This document shows, piece after piece, positions 25,482-34,305 of a stretch of DNA of 64,000 bases. A program made the translations under genes and the position numbers. The notes beneath the pieces are model-generated. The model saw only the letters and a list, made by a program, of their open reading frames with translations. It did no database searches and had not been told where the DNA came from. The stretch's first letter is position 1, and the number at the start of each line of letters is the position of its first letter. The stretch lies in the NCBI RefSeq assembly GCF_003412465.1, contig NZ_QTJV01000004.1:558001-622000 (forward strand). The letters run 5' to 3'. The DNA comes from Chitinophaga silvisoli (lineage in GTDB: Bacteria; Bacteroidota; Bacteroidia; Chitinophagales; Chitinophagaceae).

Positions 25482-27900
25482 CCTTCACACTATAATTCCT
25501 CCCCATATTAAACACCCCTGTCCTACCCGTCACCTCATTCTCCGGTGCATACTTCAACCTGCTCAAATGATTCTGATACGCCACATCCGTAATATTATTC
25601 GCCGCCAGGTGCAATGAGAACAACACCTTCTTATTCTTATTCACCACATCTGCTCCAATCCCCGCATTCCACAACGTATACCCCGGTGTAGCCGTCTCCG
25701 TTTGATAAGCATAATACACATTGTTCTGATCAAAAGTCCAATCCATCTGTATCCCCGCATACGCATTCTGGAATATTCCACCTACATGCCTGAACTTCCC
25801 TTTCAACTCTGACAACCATCTCGCTGCCGGAATATTAGGCAGGTACTTAGTGGAATCAGCACCATTTGCAATCACCGCTTTCACATAAGAGAATGTATTC
25901 TCAAAATGCAGCCAGTCAATCGGATGAGGATGTATATCAATCATCACCTCACCACCATACAAGTTCGCTGTAGACTGCTGGTACTGAAACGCTGCATACC
26001 CCTCATCATTATCAGTAGCAGGAATTGAATCCCCACCATTCACACTGCTCAGCTTACGGCTAAAAATGAAGTTACTAATGTGGTTATAAAACAGGCTACC
26101 AGTCAATGATACGTGCTCTGAATTAAAATCCACCCCCACATCACCCTGTGTACTCACCTCAGGCTTCAGCGCTTCATTGCCATATTCATACTTAATAGTT
26201 CCTTCATGCACACCATTCGCCCCCAACTCTGAAATATTCGGTGCCCTGAAACCTCTCGCTACATTCACTTTCAATGTCACCTTATCACTCGCCGCATAAC
26301 TCAGACCCGCACTACCGGAGATGTTCGAAAAGTTCTTGCTCAGCGCATGGAACTTCTCTTCTCCTCCACTGCCCACTGGCTTGCCATCTCCATTCAGCAT
26401 CAATCCATCCACACTGATATGCCTGTTGTCAAAACGTAAACCACCGCTGAAAGTCAACTTATCCCATGTCTTACTCGTCACCGCATACACACCTGCATCA
26501 AACAGGTTGTAACCAGGTACCAGGAACTCAGAACCAGAAAGTATATTATTATGCTGCTGCATACCATTTACCCCCACACTTGTCTGCCATCCATTCATAT
26601 CCACAAATGAATATTTCACACCATAATTGAACGTATTCAGTTTCAGGTACAACTCAGGTTCATCAGGATTTAATACATCCCCAAACTCCTGGCGCCTGTT
26701 CCACTGATAACCCAGGATGACATTCAGTCTGCCGCCATTGTGCATATAAAAATTGTTGTCCAATACCAACTTCTGGTGATTGATCTGCTGACGGGGCAAA
26801 CCAATGGTATAAGATTTAAAATCTTTATTGGTCGCCACAGCTTCACCCTCTTCACCATTATCATTGATTGGTTTAATAAACTGACCCAGTTCATTACGGT
26901 CACCTTCCACCAAACCTAACTCCTGGTTAAAGGATGTAAAACGCAGTACAGAAGATCCCCAGTTCTTATTCAAACCAATGCTTCCACCATAGTTGGTGTT
27001 ATGGAACTTAGAATTATACACGTACCCATCATACTTATTCTTATAATCGTGCGCAAACTTCTGCGTACCATACACACTCCAGCTAAAACCATTTTGAGTT
27101 GTGCCTGCCAGGTCTGCGTGATAGGAAATCATCCCATTGTTAGACAGATAATTGGCGGCTATATTGCCTTTCACATGACCAGCCGGCTCAGGACCAGGTG
27201 GCACTATATTCACCACCCCTGCCAGCGCATCGGAACCATATACCAGTGATGCAGGGCCTTTCAGCACTTCTACTTTGCTTACATTATAATCGTCGATTTC
27301 TATACCATGCTCATCACCCCACTGCTGACCTTCCTGTCTGATCCCATCGCCTATTACCACCACACGGTTGTAACCCAGACCACGGATGAACGGCTTGGAA
27401 ATAGCCGGCCCCGTCGTCAGCTGACTCACACCTGGCAGCTTGGCCACTGCATCAATGATATTGGTAGATATATTTGCATCCAGGTAATCTTTCCTGATAA
27501 TGTTCACCGGAGTCGGGTTCTGCTTCAGCGATGTCGCCTGGCTCACACCCGTTATCACCACCTCATTTTCCTCAATCACCTTCGTACTCAAACCAAAATT
27601 GATATTGGTAGCCCCATTCACCTGCACAGTTTGCGTGAGGGTCGCATAACCAATAAAATGCACCTCTACCAGGAACTTTCCTTTCGGTAAATTTTTAATC
27701 TCATAATGGCCCTGTGCATCTGTAGAAGCACCTACATGCAAATCAGGAAAATAAACTGTCACTCCCGGTAATGGGGTATTATTTGTTTTGTCTGTAACCG
27801 TACCACTTAAAGAATTGCCGGCATCTTCATCGGCAAAGGCAGGAGAATAAATAGAAAGTCCTGTCAGTATACTTAATATAACAACACGCAGGTAGTGCAT
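25456..27900 (-). CDS. TonB-dependent outer-membrane receptor (CirA/FecA-like)
   Basis: This 814-residue protein has a signal peptide, then a carboxypeptidase-like domain (LSGTVTDKTNNTPLPGVTVY, about 32-110). The plug (about 125-235) holds FIRGLGYNRVVVIGDGIRQEG and VEVLKGPASLVYGSDALAGVVN. A 22-strand-type barrel follows, ending NMGRNYSVKVAIPLNFK. It is not of SusC type. The likely ligand is a metal chelate. The small His-rich protein gene upstream (28016-28354, same strand) supports metal uptake, with zinc or copper as a guess. The 115 bp between them could hold a promoter, so operon status is open. Confidence 0.85.
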   Translation of the reverse strand: MHYLRVVILSILTGLSIYSPAFADEDAGNSLSGTVTDKTNNTPLPGVTVYFPDLHVGASTDAQGHYEIKNLPKGKFLVEVHFIGYATLTQTVQVNGATNINFGLSTKVIEENEVVITGVSQATSLKQNPTPVNIIRKDYLDANISTNIIDAVAKLPGVSQLTTGPAISKPFIRGLGYNRVVVIGDGIRQEGQQWGDEHGIEIDDYNVSKVEVLKGPASLVYGSDALAGVVNIVPPGPEPAGHVKGNIAANYLSNNGMISYHADLAGTTQNGFSWSVYGTQKFAHDYKNKYDGYVYNSKFHNTNYGGSIGLNKNWGSSVLRFTSFNQELGLVEGDRNELGQFIKPINDNGEEGEAVATNKDFKSYTIGLPRQQINHQKLVLDNNFYMHNGGRLNVILGYQWNRRQEFGDVLNPDEPELYLKLNTFNYGVKYSFVDMNGWQTSVGVNGMQQHNNILSGSEFLVPGYNLFDAGVYAVTSKTWDKLTFSGGLRFDNRHISVDGLMLNGDGKPVGSGGEEKFHALSKNFSNISGSAGLSYAASDKVTLKVNVARGFRAPNISELGANGVHEGTIKYEYGNEALKPEVSTQGDVGVDFNSEHVSLTGSLFYNHISNFIFSRKLSSVNGGDSIPATDNDEGYAAFQYQQSTANLYGGEVMIDIHPHPIDWLHFENTFSYVKAVIANGADSTKYLPNIPAARWLSELKGKFRHVGGIFQNAYAGIQMDWTFDQNNVYYAYQTETATPGYTLWNAGIGADVVNKNKKVLFSLHLAANNITDVAYQNHLSRLKYAPENEVTGRTGVFNMGRNYSVKVAIPLNFK

Positions 27901-28015
27901 ACAATAAATTTGTTTAGATCAATGCATGGCATACATGCATAGCTATTGACATTGCGTCAATTCAATCAGATAAAAGATCACAGGAATAAATCCTGATTTA
28001 ATAGAAAAGAAAATA

Positions 28016-28354
28016 CTAAAGGAAAGCAATCGCAGGTGGTGCGCGGGGAGATAACATGCGGTAATCGCCATGCATAATAGCCGGCATTACCGGACCAGCA
28101 TAGCGCCACAATACTGCCTGCTCCAGCACCGCAAAGAAAGTGCTGGTATGCTGGTAAGGTTCCGGCTCTAAATGAAGGAACTGACAGTGCGTGTGTTTAG
28201 TTGAAAAAGCCAGGCCATCATGCGTGACAGGGGCATCCTTGGTATCATGGTGATCCATGAATACCTGGTGTATGAACTCCCTGGGAGTCGTATTAAAAGT
28301 AAATACACCCAGGAGCAGGATTGCCAGTATCTTATGTAGAAACCTGTTCTTCAA
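28016..28354 (-). CDS. Small exported His-rich protein
   Basis: This 112-residue protein has an N-terminal hydrophobic signal (FLHKILAILLLGVFTFN). The body is unusually rich in His (FIHQVFMDHHDTKD, STKHTHCQFLHLEPEP) and includes a Cys, as for a metal-binding protein. It ends with an RAPPAIAF motif seen in similar small Bacteroidota proteins next to TonB receptors. It is encoded directly upstream of the TonB receptor, so a metal-relay role at the outer membrane or in the periplasm is plausible. Confidence 0.55.
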   Translation of the reverse strand: MKNRFLHKILAILLLGVFTFNTTPREFIHQVFMDHHDTKDAPVTHDGLAFSTKHTHCQFLHLEPEPYQHTSTFFAVLEQAVLWRYAGPVMPAIMHGDYRMLSPRAPPAIAFL

Positions 28355-28480
28355 AGTGAAACAAAGGTATGTGAATTCCTTATAAATGCAACAGTGTTGT
28401 TAAATTTATTGATGAGTGGCGAAAAAGAAAAAAGGGACGCATGTTGCCATCCGTCCCCTTTATATATTTTAAAAATTTGC

Positions 28481-30064
28481 TTACACCTTCACTTTCAGCA
28501 TCGATCTCACCTCCTGGTATACCCCATTCTGCAATCGGGCATAGTAAATCCCCGCCGCCAGTTTTTTACTATCAAACACCGCTGTATATTCACCTCCTGC
28601 CATCATATTATTTACTGGCACCCCTACCAAACGCCCCATCGTATCAAAGATCTGGATCATCGTATGCCCGCCACGGGTCTTATACTTCAGCGTGGTAGTA
28701 TCCACAAATGGATTGGGGTAGTTGGTAATCAATCCCTTACTTCCATTATTCACATCGTCGATACCCGTAATCGTGCCACAGGCAATACCGCTGACAATCG
28801 GTAAACGCTGATAATCCTTGAACAAAATAGATTGCAAAGTGGTGTTATCCACACAGAACCACTGCTCCAGCAAACTCGCATATACAGATCTGAAATCGTA
28901 TTGCATCGGGGTATTATCCGCCACTGACCCGCTATCCGGGATATCCGGCGATGTACCCAGGATCCCCTGCTGTACATAATCTCCAAATACAATCATCGGT
29001 GCAGCTGCACCATGGTCCGTACCCATACTGCTATTGGATTTGATACGGCGGCCAAATTCAGAGAAGGTCATGCCGACCACCCTGCGACTGGCTTTCAGCT
29101 TGGTCAGGTCATCCATAAATGCCTTGATCCCTTCTGACAGTTCCTTCAGCAGTTCAGCATGGTAACCGGTGGTGTTATCCCCACCCTGGGTCTGACTCGC
29201 GTGGGTATCAAAAAAACCCATACTCACCATATACATTCTCGTCTTCAGACCACCCGCTACCAGTCTTGCTACAATCTTCAGCTGTCTGCCCAATTGTGTA
29301 TCAGGATATTCGCTTTGAGAAGTCACATTCTGTGCAGCTTTCTTGATCGAATCAGAGAATTTGTTGGTCTGCTTGGCTATCAGTCGCACATAAGCCAGCT
29401 CCACTCCCGCATGGGTATTGGGCACCGGGTCCACCACATCATCGAGCAGGTTATAAAAGTCCGTAGCACTGGAAATCGCAATACCTGTATTCGCATTTGC
29501 TCCCTGGAATGCCGGAGATACAATGGAACCGATCTGGATCGCCAGCGGATCCGGATTATCATCATTCGGATATCCATCAGGATAACCGGGATACTGCGTA
29601 TCGAGGAATCGACCTCCCCACCCGGTTTCCACAATCTCGTTGGCATCAGAACCTGATACCCAGATGTCGGTAGCGCGGAAGTGGGAATAGTTGGGAGAAG
29701 GATAGCCCACGCTCTGGATGATGCAGACCTTACCTTCTTCATATAATTGCTGTACGCCTGACATAGCAGGGTGCAGACCAGTTTTCACATTATTCACCAG
29801 GGGCAATAACTTACCCTGGGGGATAGCGATGTTCGGACGAATCGCCTGGTACTTATCATAGAGATCGATAGGCACGACCATGTTCAGGCCATCGTTCCCA
29901 CCGACCAGCTGGATCATCACCAGTACGTGATCGTTGTCCGCAGCAGCATTTTCCAATGCCGACAATAATGAGGAAGAGCCAAAAGCCTTTACAGCAAACC
30001 CGTTGATGAAGGTTGGCAGAATAGTGGCCGGCGCAGTATATTTAAGAAAATCTCTACGTTTCAT
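28481..30064 (-). CDS. DUF1501 protein with type IX secretion sorting tail
   Basis: This 527-residue protein has a Tat-like start (MKRRDFLKYTAPATILPTF). A sulfatase-like DUF1501 core follows (VQLVGGNDGLNMVVP, then MGFFDTHASQ and MTFSEFGRRI with STMG-like and GTDHG segments). About 75 residues at the end form a sorting domain (ITNYPNPFVDTTTLKY to GIYYARLQNG), the Por/T9SS pattern. It should be exported and anchored or released by type IX secretion. It is paired with the DUF1800 protein encoded 28 bp upstream, a common pair whose substrate is unknown. Confidence 0.85.
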   Translation of the reverse strand: MKRRDFLKYTAPATILPTFINGFAVKAFGSSSLLSALENAAADNDHVLVMIQLVGGNDGLNMVVPIDLYDKYQAIRPNIAIPQGKLLPLVNNVKTGLHPAMSGVQQLYEEGKVCIIQSVGYPSPNYSHFRATDIWVSGSDANEIVETGWGGRFLDTQYPGYPDGYPNDDNPDPLAIQIGSIVSPAFQGANANTGIAISSATDFYNLLDDVVDPVPNTHAGVELAYVRLIAKQTNKFSDSIKKAAQNVTSQSEYPDTQLGRQLKIVARLVAGGLKTRMYMVSMGFFDTHASQTQGGDNTTGYHAELLKELSEGIKAFMDDLTKLKASRRVVGMTFSEFGRRIKSNSSMGTDHGAAAPMIVFGDYVQQGILGTSPDIPDSGSVADNTPMQYDFRSVYASLLEQWFCVDNTTLQSILFKDYQRLPIVSGIACGTITGIDDVNNGSKGLITNYPNPFVDTTTLKYKTRGGHTMIQIFDTMGRLVGVPVNNMMAGGEYTAVFDSKKLAAGIYYARLQNGVYQEVRSMLKVKV

Positions 30065-30092
30065 GTTGATAGAGTATAGGTTCTTCTAAAGA

Positions 30093-31736
30093 TCAGGATA
30101 GTTGATATTCGGATAGGTTCATCATGTACTTGTACAAAGTACGCAGGCGACTTTCCACGACTGTGCGCAAAGCAGTATCGGTCGGATAAGCTGCCCAGGC
30201 ATTCCAGGCATCCGTCCAGTAATAGTCGCTGTCAGGGTTCTGACCACTGAGCAGGATCGTGTTTTTCAGCCATGCCTTGAAGGTGTCTGATACATCTATG
30301 CGGTACAGCACAGCTACAGAGTCAGTAATTAACTGCACAGGATCAGAAGGATTAGACAATCTTTGGGCAAAGGCCATCACATCGATAGCAACACCACCAT
30401 AACCACCTTCGCTCACAATTGCATCGGTGAACTGGTTACGTTTCGGCAGGGTATCGGTATTGATCCACATCTCATGGTACTGAGGTTCCTGGTAGTAAGG
30501 CTGCCAGCCGGCTACCTGTGGTGGTTCGCCAATGTCCTGCAGCATACTGGCGGCATGAGAGCGGATTCTGTCCCAGGCATCATAAGCATCCATATAGGCT
30601 GTAGGGAAAGTAACACCAAATTCACGCACTAATCCTACGTTGTGATCAATCGGACTCTTGATGAGTGCTGACATATTCAGCGGATCAAAAAAGTGCTCAC
30701 TCTTGAAAAGGGCTCTGAGCACAGGCAGCAGTTCATAGTTGTTATTCCTGAAAATGTCGGCCAGTGGTGTGATCACGTTAGCCTCTACCGCATCGTCTAT
30801 GAGGTAGTATACAAACCAGCGATAGAGTTTGCGAACGATAAATTTCGCGCACTCAGGCTGTGCAAAGATGATAGTCAGCAGGTCGTCGAGTTCAGTCGCA
30901 CCATCCTGACCGGTTTTGCCGGTGATCTTTTTATTGCTGTAGAAGTCAGAGAATTCCTTGTTTTCGATATCATGCTCCGTACTCTCAAAGTAAGTGGTAA
31001 TGGTATTCGCATTAATGCGGAATCCAGTGAGTACACGGGCGGTAGCACGCACATCTTCTTCCGTATAATGGCTATCGGGGCCTTTACCAACGGTGAAGAG
31101 TTCGTGCAGTTCACGGGCATAGTTTTCATCCGCACCTGCTTTGGAGTTGAGGTATCCGTTCAGATATCTCAGCATGGCAGGATCGAGGGTGATAGCTTTC
31201 GTGAGTGTTTTAAAATTACCTACAGCATTGGCGCGCAGGGTTGTATTGTATTTGTAGATGTAGCGGGAATCGTGGGTCATATCCATTTCAGTGACGAAGT
31301 GGTTATGCCAGAAGAGCGTCATCTTTTCCTGGATACTCCTGCCCTGGTTGATCATCACACCGATCCACCATGCTTTGTAGGAATTCCAGCGTTTGCCATC
31401 TTCATCATCAGAGGAAGGTGGTGGTGAGTTCACCCAGGATTCTCCGGGTAAAATACCATGTTCATCCTCACCATAGATGTTTACGGGCTGGGTAGTCACG
31501 GGGGTGACGGTGGTGAGCAAGGCCTCCACTGCCTGGTCCAGGCCGAGACCTTTCACCCATGCGATATCTTCAGGAGTGGCACCAAACATAGTACGTTTGA
31601 GCAGGTGCACTGCCTGGGCGGTATCGAAAGTGCCGGTGTATGCGGAAATACCTGAATCCGTACGCGAACCGGTGGTAGTCGCTTTCACTGCTGGCTGTCG
31701 TTTTGCTGATAGCGAAAGGAATTGTCTGCGATCCAT
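30093..31736 (-). CDS. DUF1800 family protein
   Basis: This 547-residue protein starts MDRRQFLSLSA, a Tat-like or weak export signal. The core fits DUF1800: VHLLKRTMFGATPEDI, MTLFWHNHFVTEM, ENYARELHELFTVGKG, YTEEDVRATARVLTGFR and FIVRKLYRWFVYY appear in the usual order. The family is found with DUF1501 in Bacteroidota and Planctomycetes. The reaction is unknown. It is first in a two-gene operon with the DUF1501 gene. Confidence 0.85.
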   Translation of the reverse strand: MDRRQFLSLSAKRQPAVKATTTGSRTDSGISAYTGTFDTAQAVHLLKRTMFGATPEDIAWVKGLGLDQAVEALLTTVTPVTTQPVNIYGEDEHGILPGESWVNSPPPSSDDEDGKRWNSYKAWWIGVMINQGRSIQEKMTLFWHNHFVTEMDMTHDSRYIYKYNTTLRANAVGNFKTLTKAITLDPAMLRYLNGYLNSKAGADENYARELHELFTVGKGPDSHYTEEDVRATARVLTGFRINANTITTYFESTEHDIENKEFSDFYSNKKITGKTGQDGATELDDLLTIIFAQPECAKFIVRKLYRWFVYYLIDDAVEANVITPLADIFRNNNYELLPVLRALFKSEHFFDPLNMSALIKSPIDHNVGLVREFGVTFPTAYMDAYDAWDRIRSHAASMLQDIGEPPQVAGWQPYYQEPQYHEMWINTDTLPKRNQFTDAIVSEGGYGGVAIDVMAFAQRLSNPSDPVQLITDSVAVLYRIDVSDTFKAWLKNTILLSGQNPDSDYYWTDAWNAWAAYPTDTALRTVVESRLRTLYKYMMNLSEYQLS

Positions 31737-31990
31737 AAAGTAATTGATATGGTTATATGGTATTAGGGATGAGTTTTCTAAATATAGGCTTTCACACGGT
31801 ACCTGAATAAGGGTACAAGTTAATAAAAATTTTAATGAATGGGAGGAAAAATGTTGCCGGAATCTTTGATCCGCTCCGTATCACTTTCCTCTTTCAAATT
31901 GTCATAATTGCATGCAAAGGATCTAAACAACAATCAATATATCATTATGTAAATCAATTTATTGAGAAGGAAATTATCATCTTTTTTAGC

Positions 31991-32020
31991 TTGTTTTTAG
32001 GGGGAATTGACATAGTTTTA
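31991..32020 (+). promoter_or_regulatory. Candidate promoter of the S24-like gene
   Basis: TTG (31991-31993), a 19-bp spacer and TAGTTTTA (32013-32020, one mismatch to TAnnTTTG) stand 28 bp before the ATG. The rest of the 31737-32048 gap is AT-rich with no other feature. Confidence 0.4.
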
Positions 32021-32048
32021 TGACAGGCGAAAATCTAAATTAAGTAAC

Positions 32049-32537
32049 ATGGAAACAGATCCTGGAAGGAATTCGGAGGACAGGTATCCGATTAGGATGG
32101 GGATCAACAGCGTGGAGCGTATTTTCAAAAAGTACGAGGTAGATCTTCCTGTATATGAGGGGAATGTGCAGCTTGGAGATTTGGAGCAGGCGCAGGTGGC
32201 GTATACATTGAAGGGAGATATTTATAGAAGGGGGGATTTTTTTATTGCATTGAAGGATGAGCGTATGCTGCCTTTGTGGGATAAGGGTGACCTGGTGTTG
32301 TTAAAGTATGAGGATCAGGGGGAATTGATTGTGGGAGATAGGTATTACCTGTTGTTAGGAGATGGGCGGGAAATAATTGGGGGCTTGACAAAGCTTGCGG
32401 ATCTTATCGTCATTACTCCGGAGAATCCGCAGTATGGGCGGCTGGAATTGAAACGGTCGGAGGTATTGAAAATCTATAAGGTGATGGAGGGATTGAAAAG
32501 GGAGGAGGCCATCAGGGAACGGGAGAAAAATATGTAG
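32049..32537 (+). CDS. S24/LexA-peptidase-like domain protein, probably inactive
   Basis: In this 162-residue protein the segment DERMLPLWDKGDLVLLKYED (about 75-95), followed by IIGGLTKLADLIVITPENP and a final strand EVLKIYKVMEG, matches the LexA/phage-repressor S24 fold. The place of the catalytic Ser in the S-M-x-P motif is taken by Arg, and the general-base Lys is not in the normal setting. There is no HTH in the N-terminal 60 residues. It may be a relic or a regulator partner. Confidence 0.5.
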   Translation: METDPGRNSEDRYPIRMGINSVERIFKKYEVDLPVYEGNVQLGDLEQAQVAYTLKGDIYRRGDFFIALKDERMLPLWDKGDLVLLKYEDQGELIVGDRYYLLLGDGREIIGGLTKLADLIVITPENPQYGRLELKRSEVLKIYKVMEGLKREEAIREREKNM

Positions 32538-32660
32538 AAGCGAGCTTATATCAAAAGTAATTTGAGGGCTGGAGAATTCAATAAAAGAAAATCCTGCTCA
32601 TCAGGTATCCGGGTATCCGGATTAATTCCGTGGAATTTACTTTTGATACAAGCTCGCTTT
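32538..32660. repeat. Long palindrome, family copy 1
   Basis: The 23-base arms at 32538-32560 and 32637-32659 (inner ends TATCAAAAGTAA and TTACTTTTGATA) pair with one mismatch. The left arm starts at the base after the S24-like stop, and the right arm ends 43 bp before the next, converging stop. Core and position match copies 2 and 3. Confidence 0.85.
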
Positions 32661-32701
32661 TCGCTAAACGCAGGTGGAAAGAGACAAATTTTGATGCCGC
32701 T

Positions 32702-33100
32702 TTATTCCCATTCTAAACCTACCTCTTTACAGTAATCTTCAAATTCTTTCATTTCTTTCGCATTGATTTCTTCCTGGGTTGGAGGCTTTCCTACACTAAA
32801 CGTAGGTACAAATGGTTTTTTCAAATATTCCACATGTTTCGGGTTATTGGGATCAAAATCACTGTACGCTTTATAGCGTGGTCCGACTTCTATTAACTTA
32901 TTACCACATGCAAACCTATATCCGGTAGACTCACTAACCGGCGTTCCTTTTCTGGACATTTCGCTCAAATAGTTTATTTCCGCGACCAATTCGTCGGCTT
33001 GCTCCTTCGTTCTAATAGCTTGTTCCAGGGAACTGGGTTTTGGAGTCCATCCCTGTGTATAAACCGGATGTTTAGGTTTCTTTACCCGTATTCTAATCAT
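32702..33100 (-). CDS. Hypothetical protein (132 aa)
   Basis: This 132-residue, charged, soluble protein (MIRIRVKKPKHPVYTQGW start, acidic helical end KEFEDYCKEVGLEWE) has no recognised family. It overlaps the end of the 188-residue gene by 8 bp, so the two form a translationally coupled pair. No transposon or phage marker is close. Function unknown. Confidence 0.55.
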   Translation of the reverse strand: MIRIRVKKPKHPVYTQGWTPKPSSLEQAIRTKEQADELVAEINYLSEMSRKGTPVSESTGYRFACGNKLIEVGPRYKAYSDFDPNNPKHVEYLKKPFVPTFSVGKPPTQEEINAKEMKEFEDYCKEVGLEWE

Positions 33101-33659
33101 ATTTTTCTTTGTTTTTAAAAATGAAATAATTAAACATTTTTTCTAAGTCTTTATTATTATATAACTCATCCTTTAAAAGCTCGTAGTAGCGGCATGCCAC
33201 ATCACTGGTATCAAAAGGGTTTTCAAATAATTCCGGCCCCTTTCTCTTTACTCTCATGTAATACTTTATGCCGTACATATCAAATCGCTCGCTCAGGAAA
33301 TCATAATTCTGTTTAATCATCCGGAAGTATACATACGCCCGGGAATTTGTCGACCCATCCAAGCCGACCATGCGGTATGGATACCATTCCAGATACGCTT
33401 TCGCAAATTTTAAAATGGTCGAAAATACCATCGAATAATCAGCATGCTTTACACTCACCGTATCTCTGATCCGACCCTTTCGATCCACTGGTCCATATGC
33501 CAGGTTATATGCTCCGTCCAGTAATGGCTGTGGTTTATCAGCAATTTGAATCTTGATCCTCTTCTTTTTCCCATTTCTCAACACCGTATAAAAGAACCCC
33601 TCATTTCTTTTCTCAAATTCAACCTGATACACCTTCTCGAAATCCAGTTTAACAAACAT
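33093..33659 (-). CDS. Hypothetical protein (188 aa)
   Basis: This 188-residue cytoplasmic protein begins with strands (KLDFEKVYQVEFEKRNEGFF) and then a helix-rich middle (YSMVFSTILKFAKAYLEWYP, YVYFRMIKQNYDFLSERF). It resembles small uncharacterised proteins of the type seen in toxin-antitoxin or gene-cassette pairs, but I cannot name it. It is coupled to the 132-residue gene downstream. Confidence 0.55.
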   Translation of the reverse strand: MFVKLDFEKVYQVEFEKRNEGFFYTVLRNGKKKRIKIQIADKPQPLLDGAYNLAYGPVDRKGRIRDTVSVKHADYSMVFSTILKFAKAYLEWYPYRMVGLDGSTNSRAYVYFRMIKQNYDFLSERFDMYGIKYYMRVKRKGPELFENPFDTSDVACRYYELLKDELYNNKDLEKMFNYFIFKNKEKYD

Positions 33660-34095
33660 TGGTTGTTACATTTTAAGGTTAACAATACTTCTCCACCCCG
33701 CACTTCCATGCGATTCAATTCCCATCATGTACTATCACTTATTTAAAAATCCGGATGGTAATAATTATGACAAATTATACTACCCTAAATGGCTAAATGA
33801 ATTGTAGATTCTTCATTTGATAATGATAAAATAGCCCCCTTTAAAACACATAAGCCGCATGGGTCCTCAGACCCGCACGGCTTATGTGATACACTTATCA
33901 AATGTAATATTCCTCTCCCTAAAAATAAACTTTATTCCCGTTCATTTTTGTTCATTCATAGTATGAACAAATTAAAAACCATAAACACAACTGCAATTCA
34001 AAAAACACAACCCAGTCCTTCAAATTGCAAACTTCCTCTCAACACCCCTAAAAAAAATAAAGCCCTGTGTAATACACAAGGCTTTAAATATTCTG
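33660..34095. other. Intergenic region with terminator-like hairpin
   Basis: This AT-rich gap holds one strong hairpin at 33847-33888: outer stem CACATAAGCCG / CGGCTTATGTG, inner stem GGGTC / GACCC, loop CTCA. It probably ends the tRNA-Lys transcript, whose 3' end is 208 bp to the right. A short plus-strand frame running into the tRNA is not a gene. Confidence 0.6.
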
Positions 34096-34168
34096 TGACC
34101 CCGCTCGGGCTCGAACCGAGGACCCAAAGATTAAGAGTCTTTTGCTCTACCAACTGAGCTACGGAGTC
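34096..34168 (-). tRNA. tRNA-Lys (anticodon CTT)
   Basis: The minus strand folds as a full cloverleaf: acceptor GACTCCG / CGGGGTC, a D-arm with GTTGGTAGA, anticodon stem AAAGA / TCTTT around loop CTCTTAA (anticodon CTT) and T-loop GGTTCGAGCC. Discriminator A; the CCA is not encoded. Confidence 0.95.
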
Positions 34169-34203
34169 TTCTTATTCCCACACATATCATGTGGTTGGGG
34201 TTG

Positions 34204-34235
34204 CAAAACTACAACCTTAAATAATATTTGACAAA
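34204..34235 (-). promoter_or_regulatory. Promoter of tRNA-Lys
   Basis: On the minus strand TTTG (34232-34235) and TAGTTTTG (34204-34211) are separated by 20 bp, an exact Bacteroidota promoter, about 30 bp before the tRNA. The TTTG lies within a 19-bp palindrome TAATATTTGACAAATATTA (34222-34240), which may also give the thiolase gene its -33 element on the other strand. Confidence 0.65.
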
Positions 34236-34305
34236 TATTATTTAACTTAAATTTCATTAATTTTTAAAAATCTCCGGATATACCCCCGGTAAAATATACT
34301 CAGTT

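Noticed and set aside
30693..31427. 244-residue plus-strand frame inside the DUF1800 gene
   Set aside because: Antisense shadow of a well-supported gene with no own motif or start context.
33948..34157. 69-residue plus-strand frame
   Set aside because: It runs through the tRNA-Lys gene in antisense; its C-terminus is the translated tRNA.
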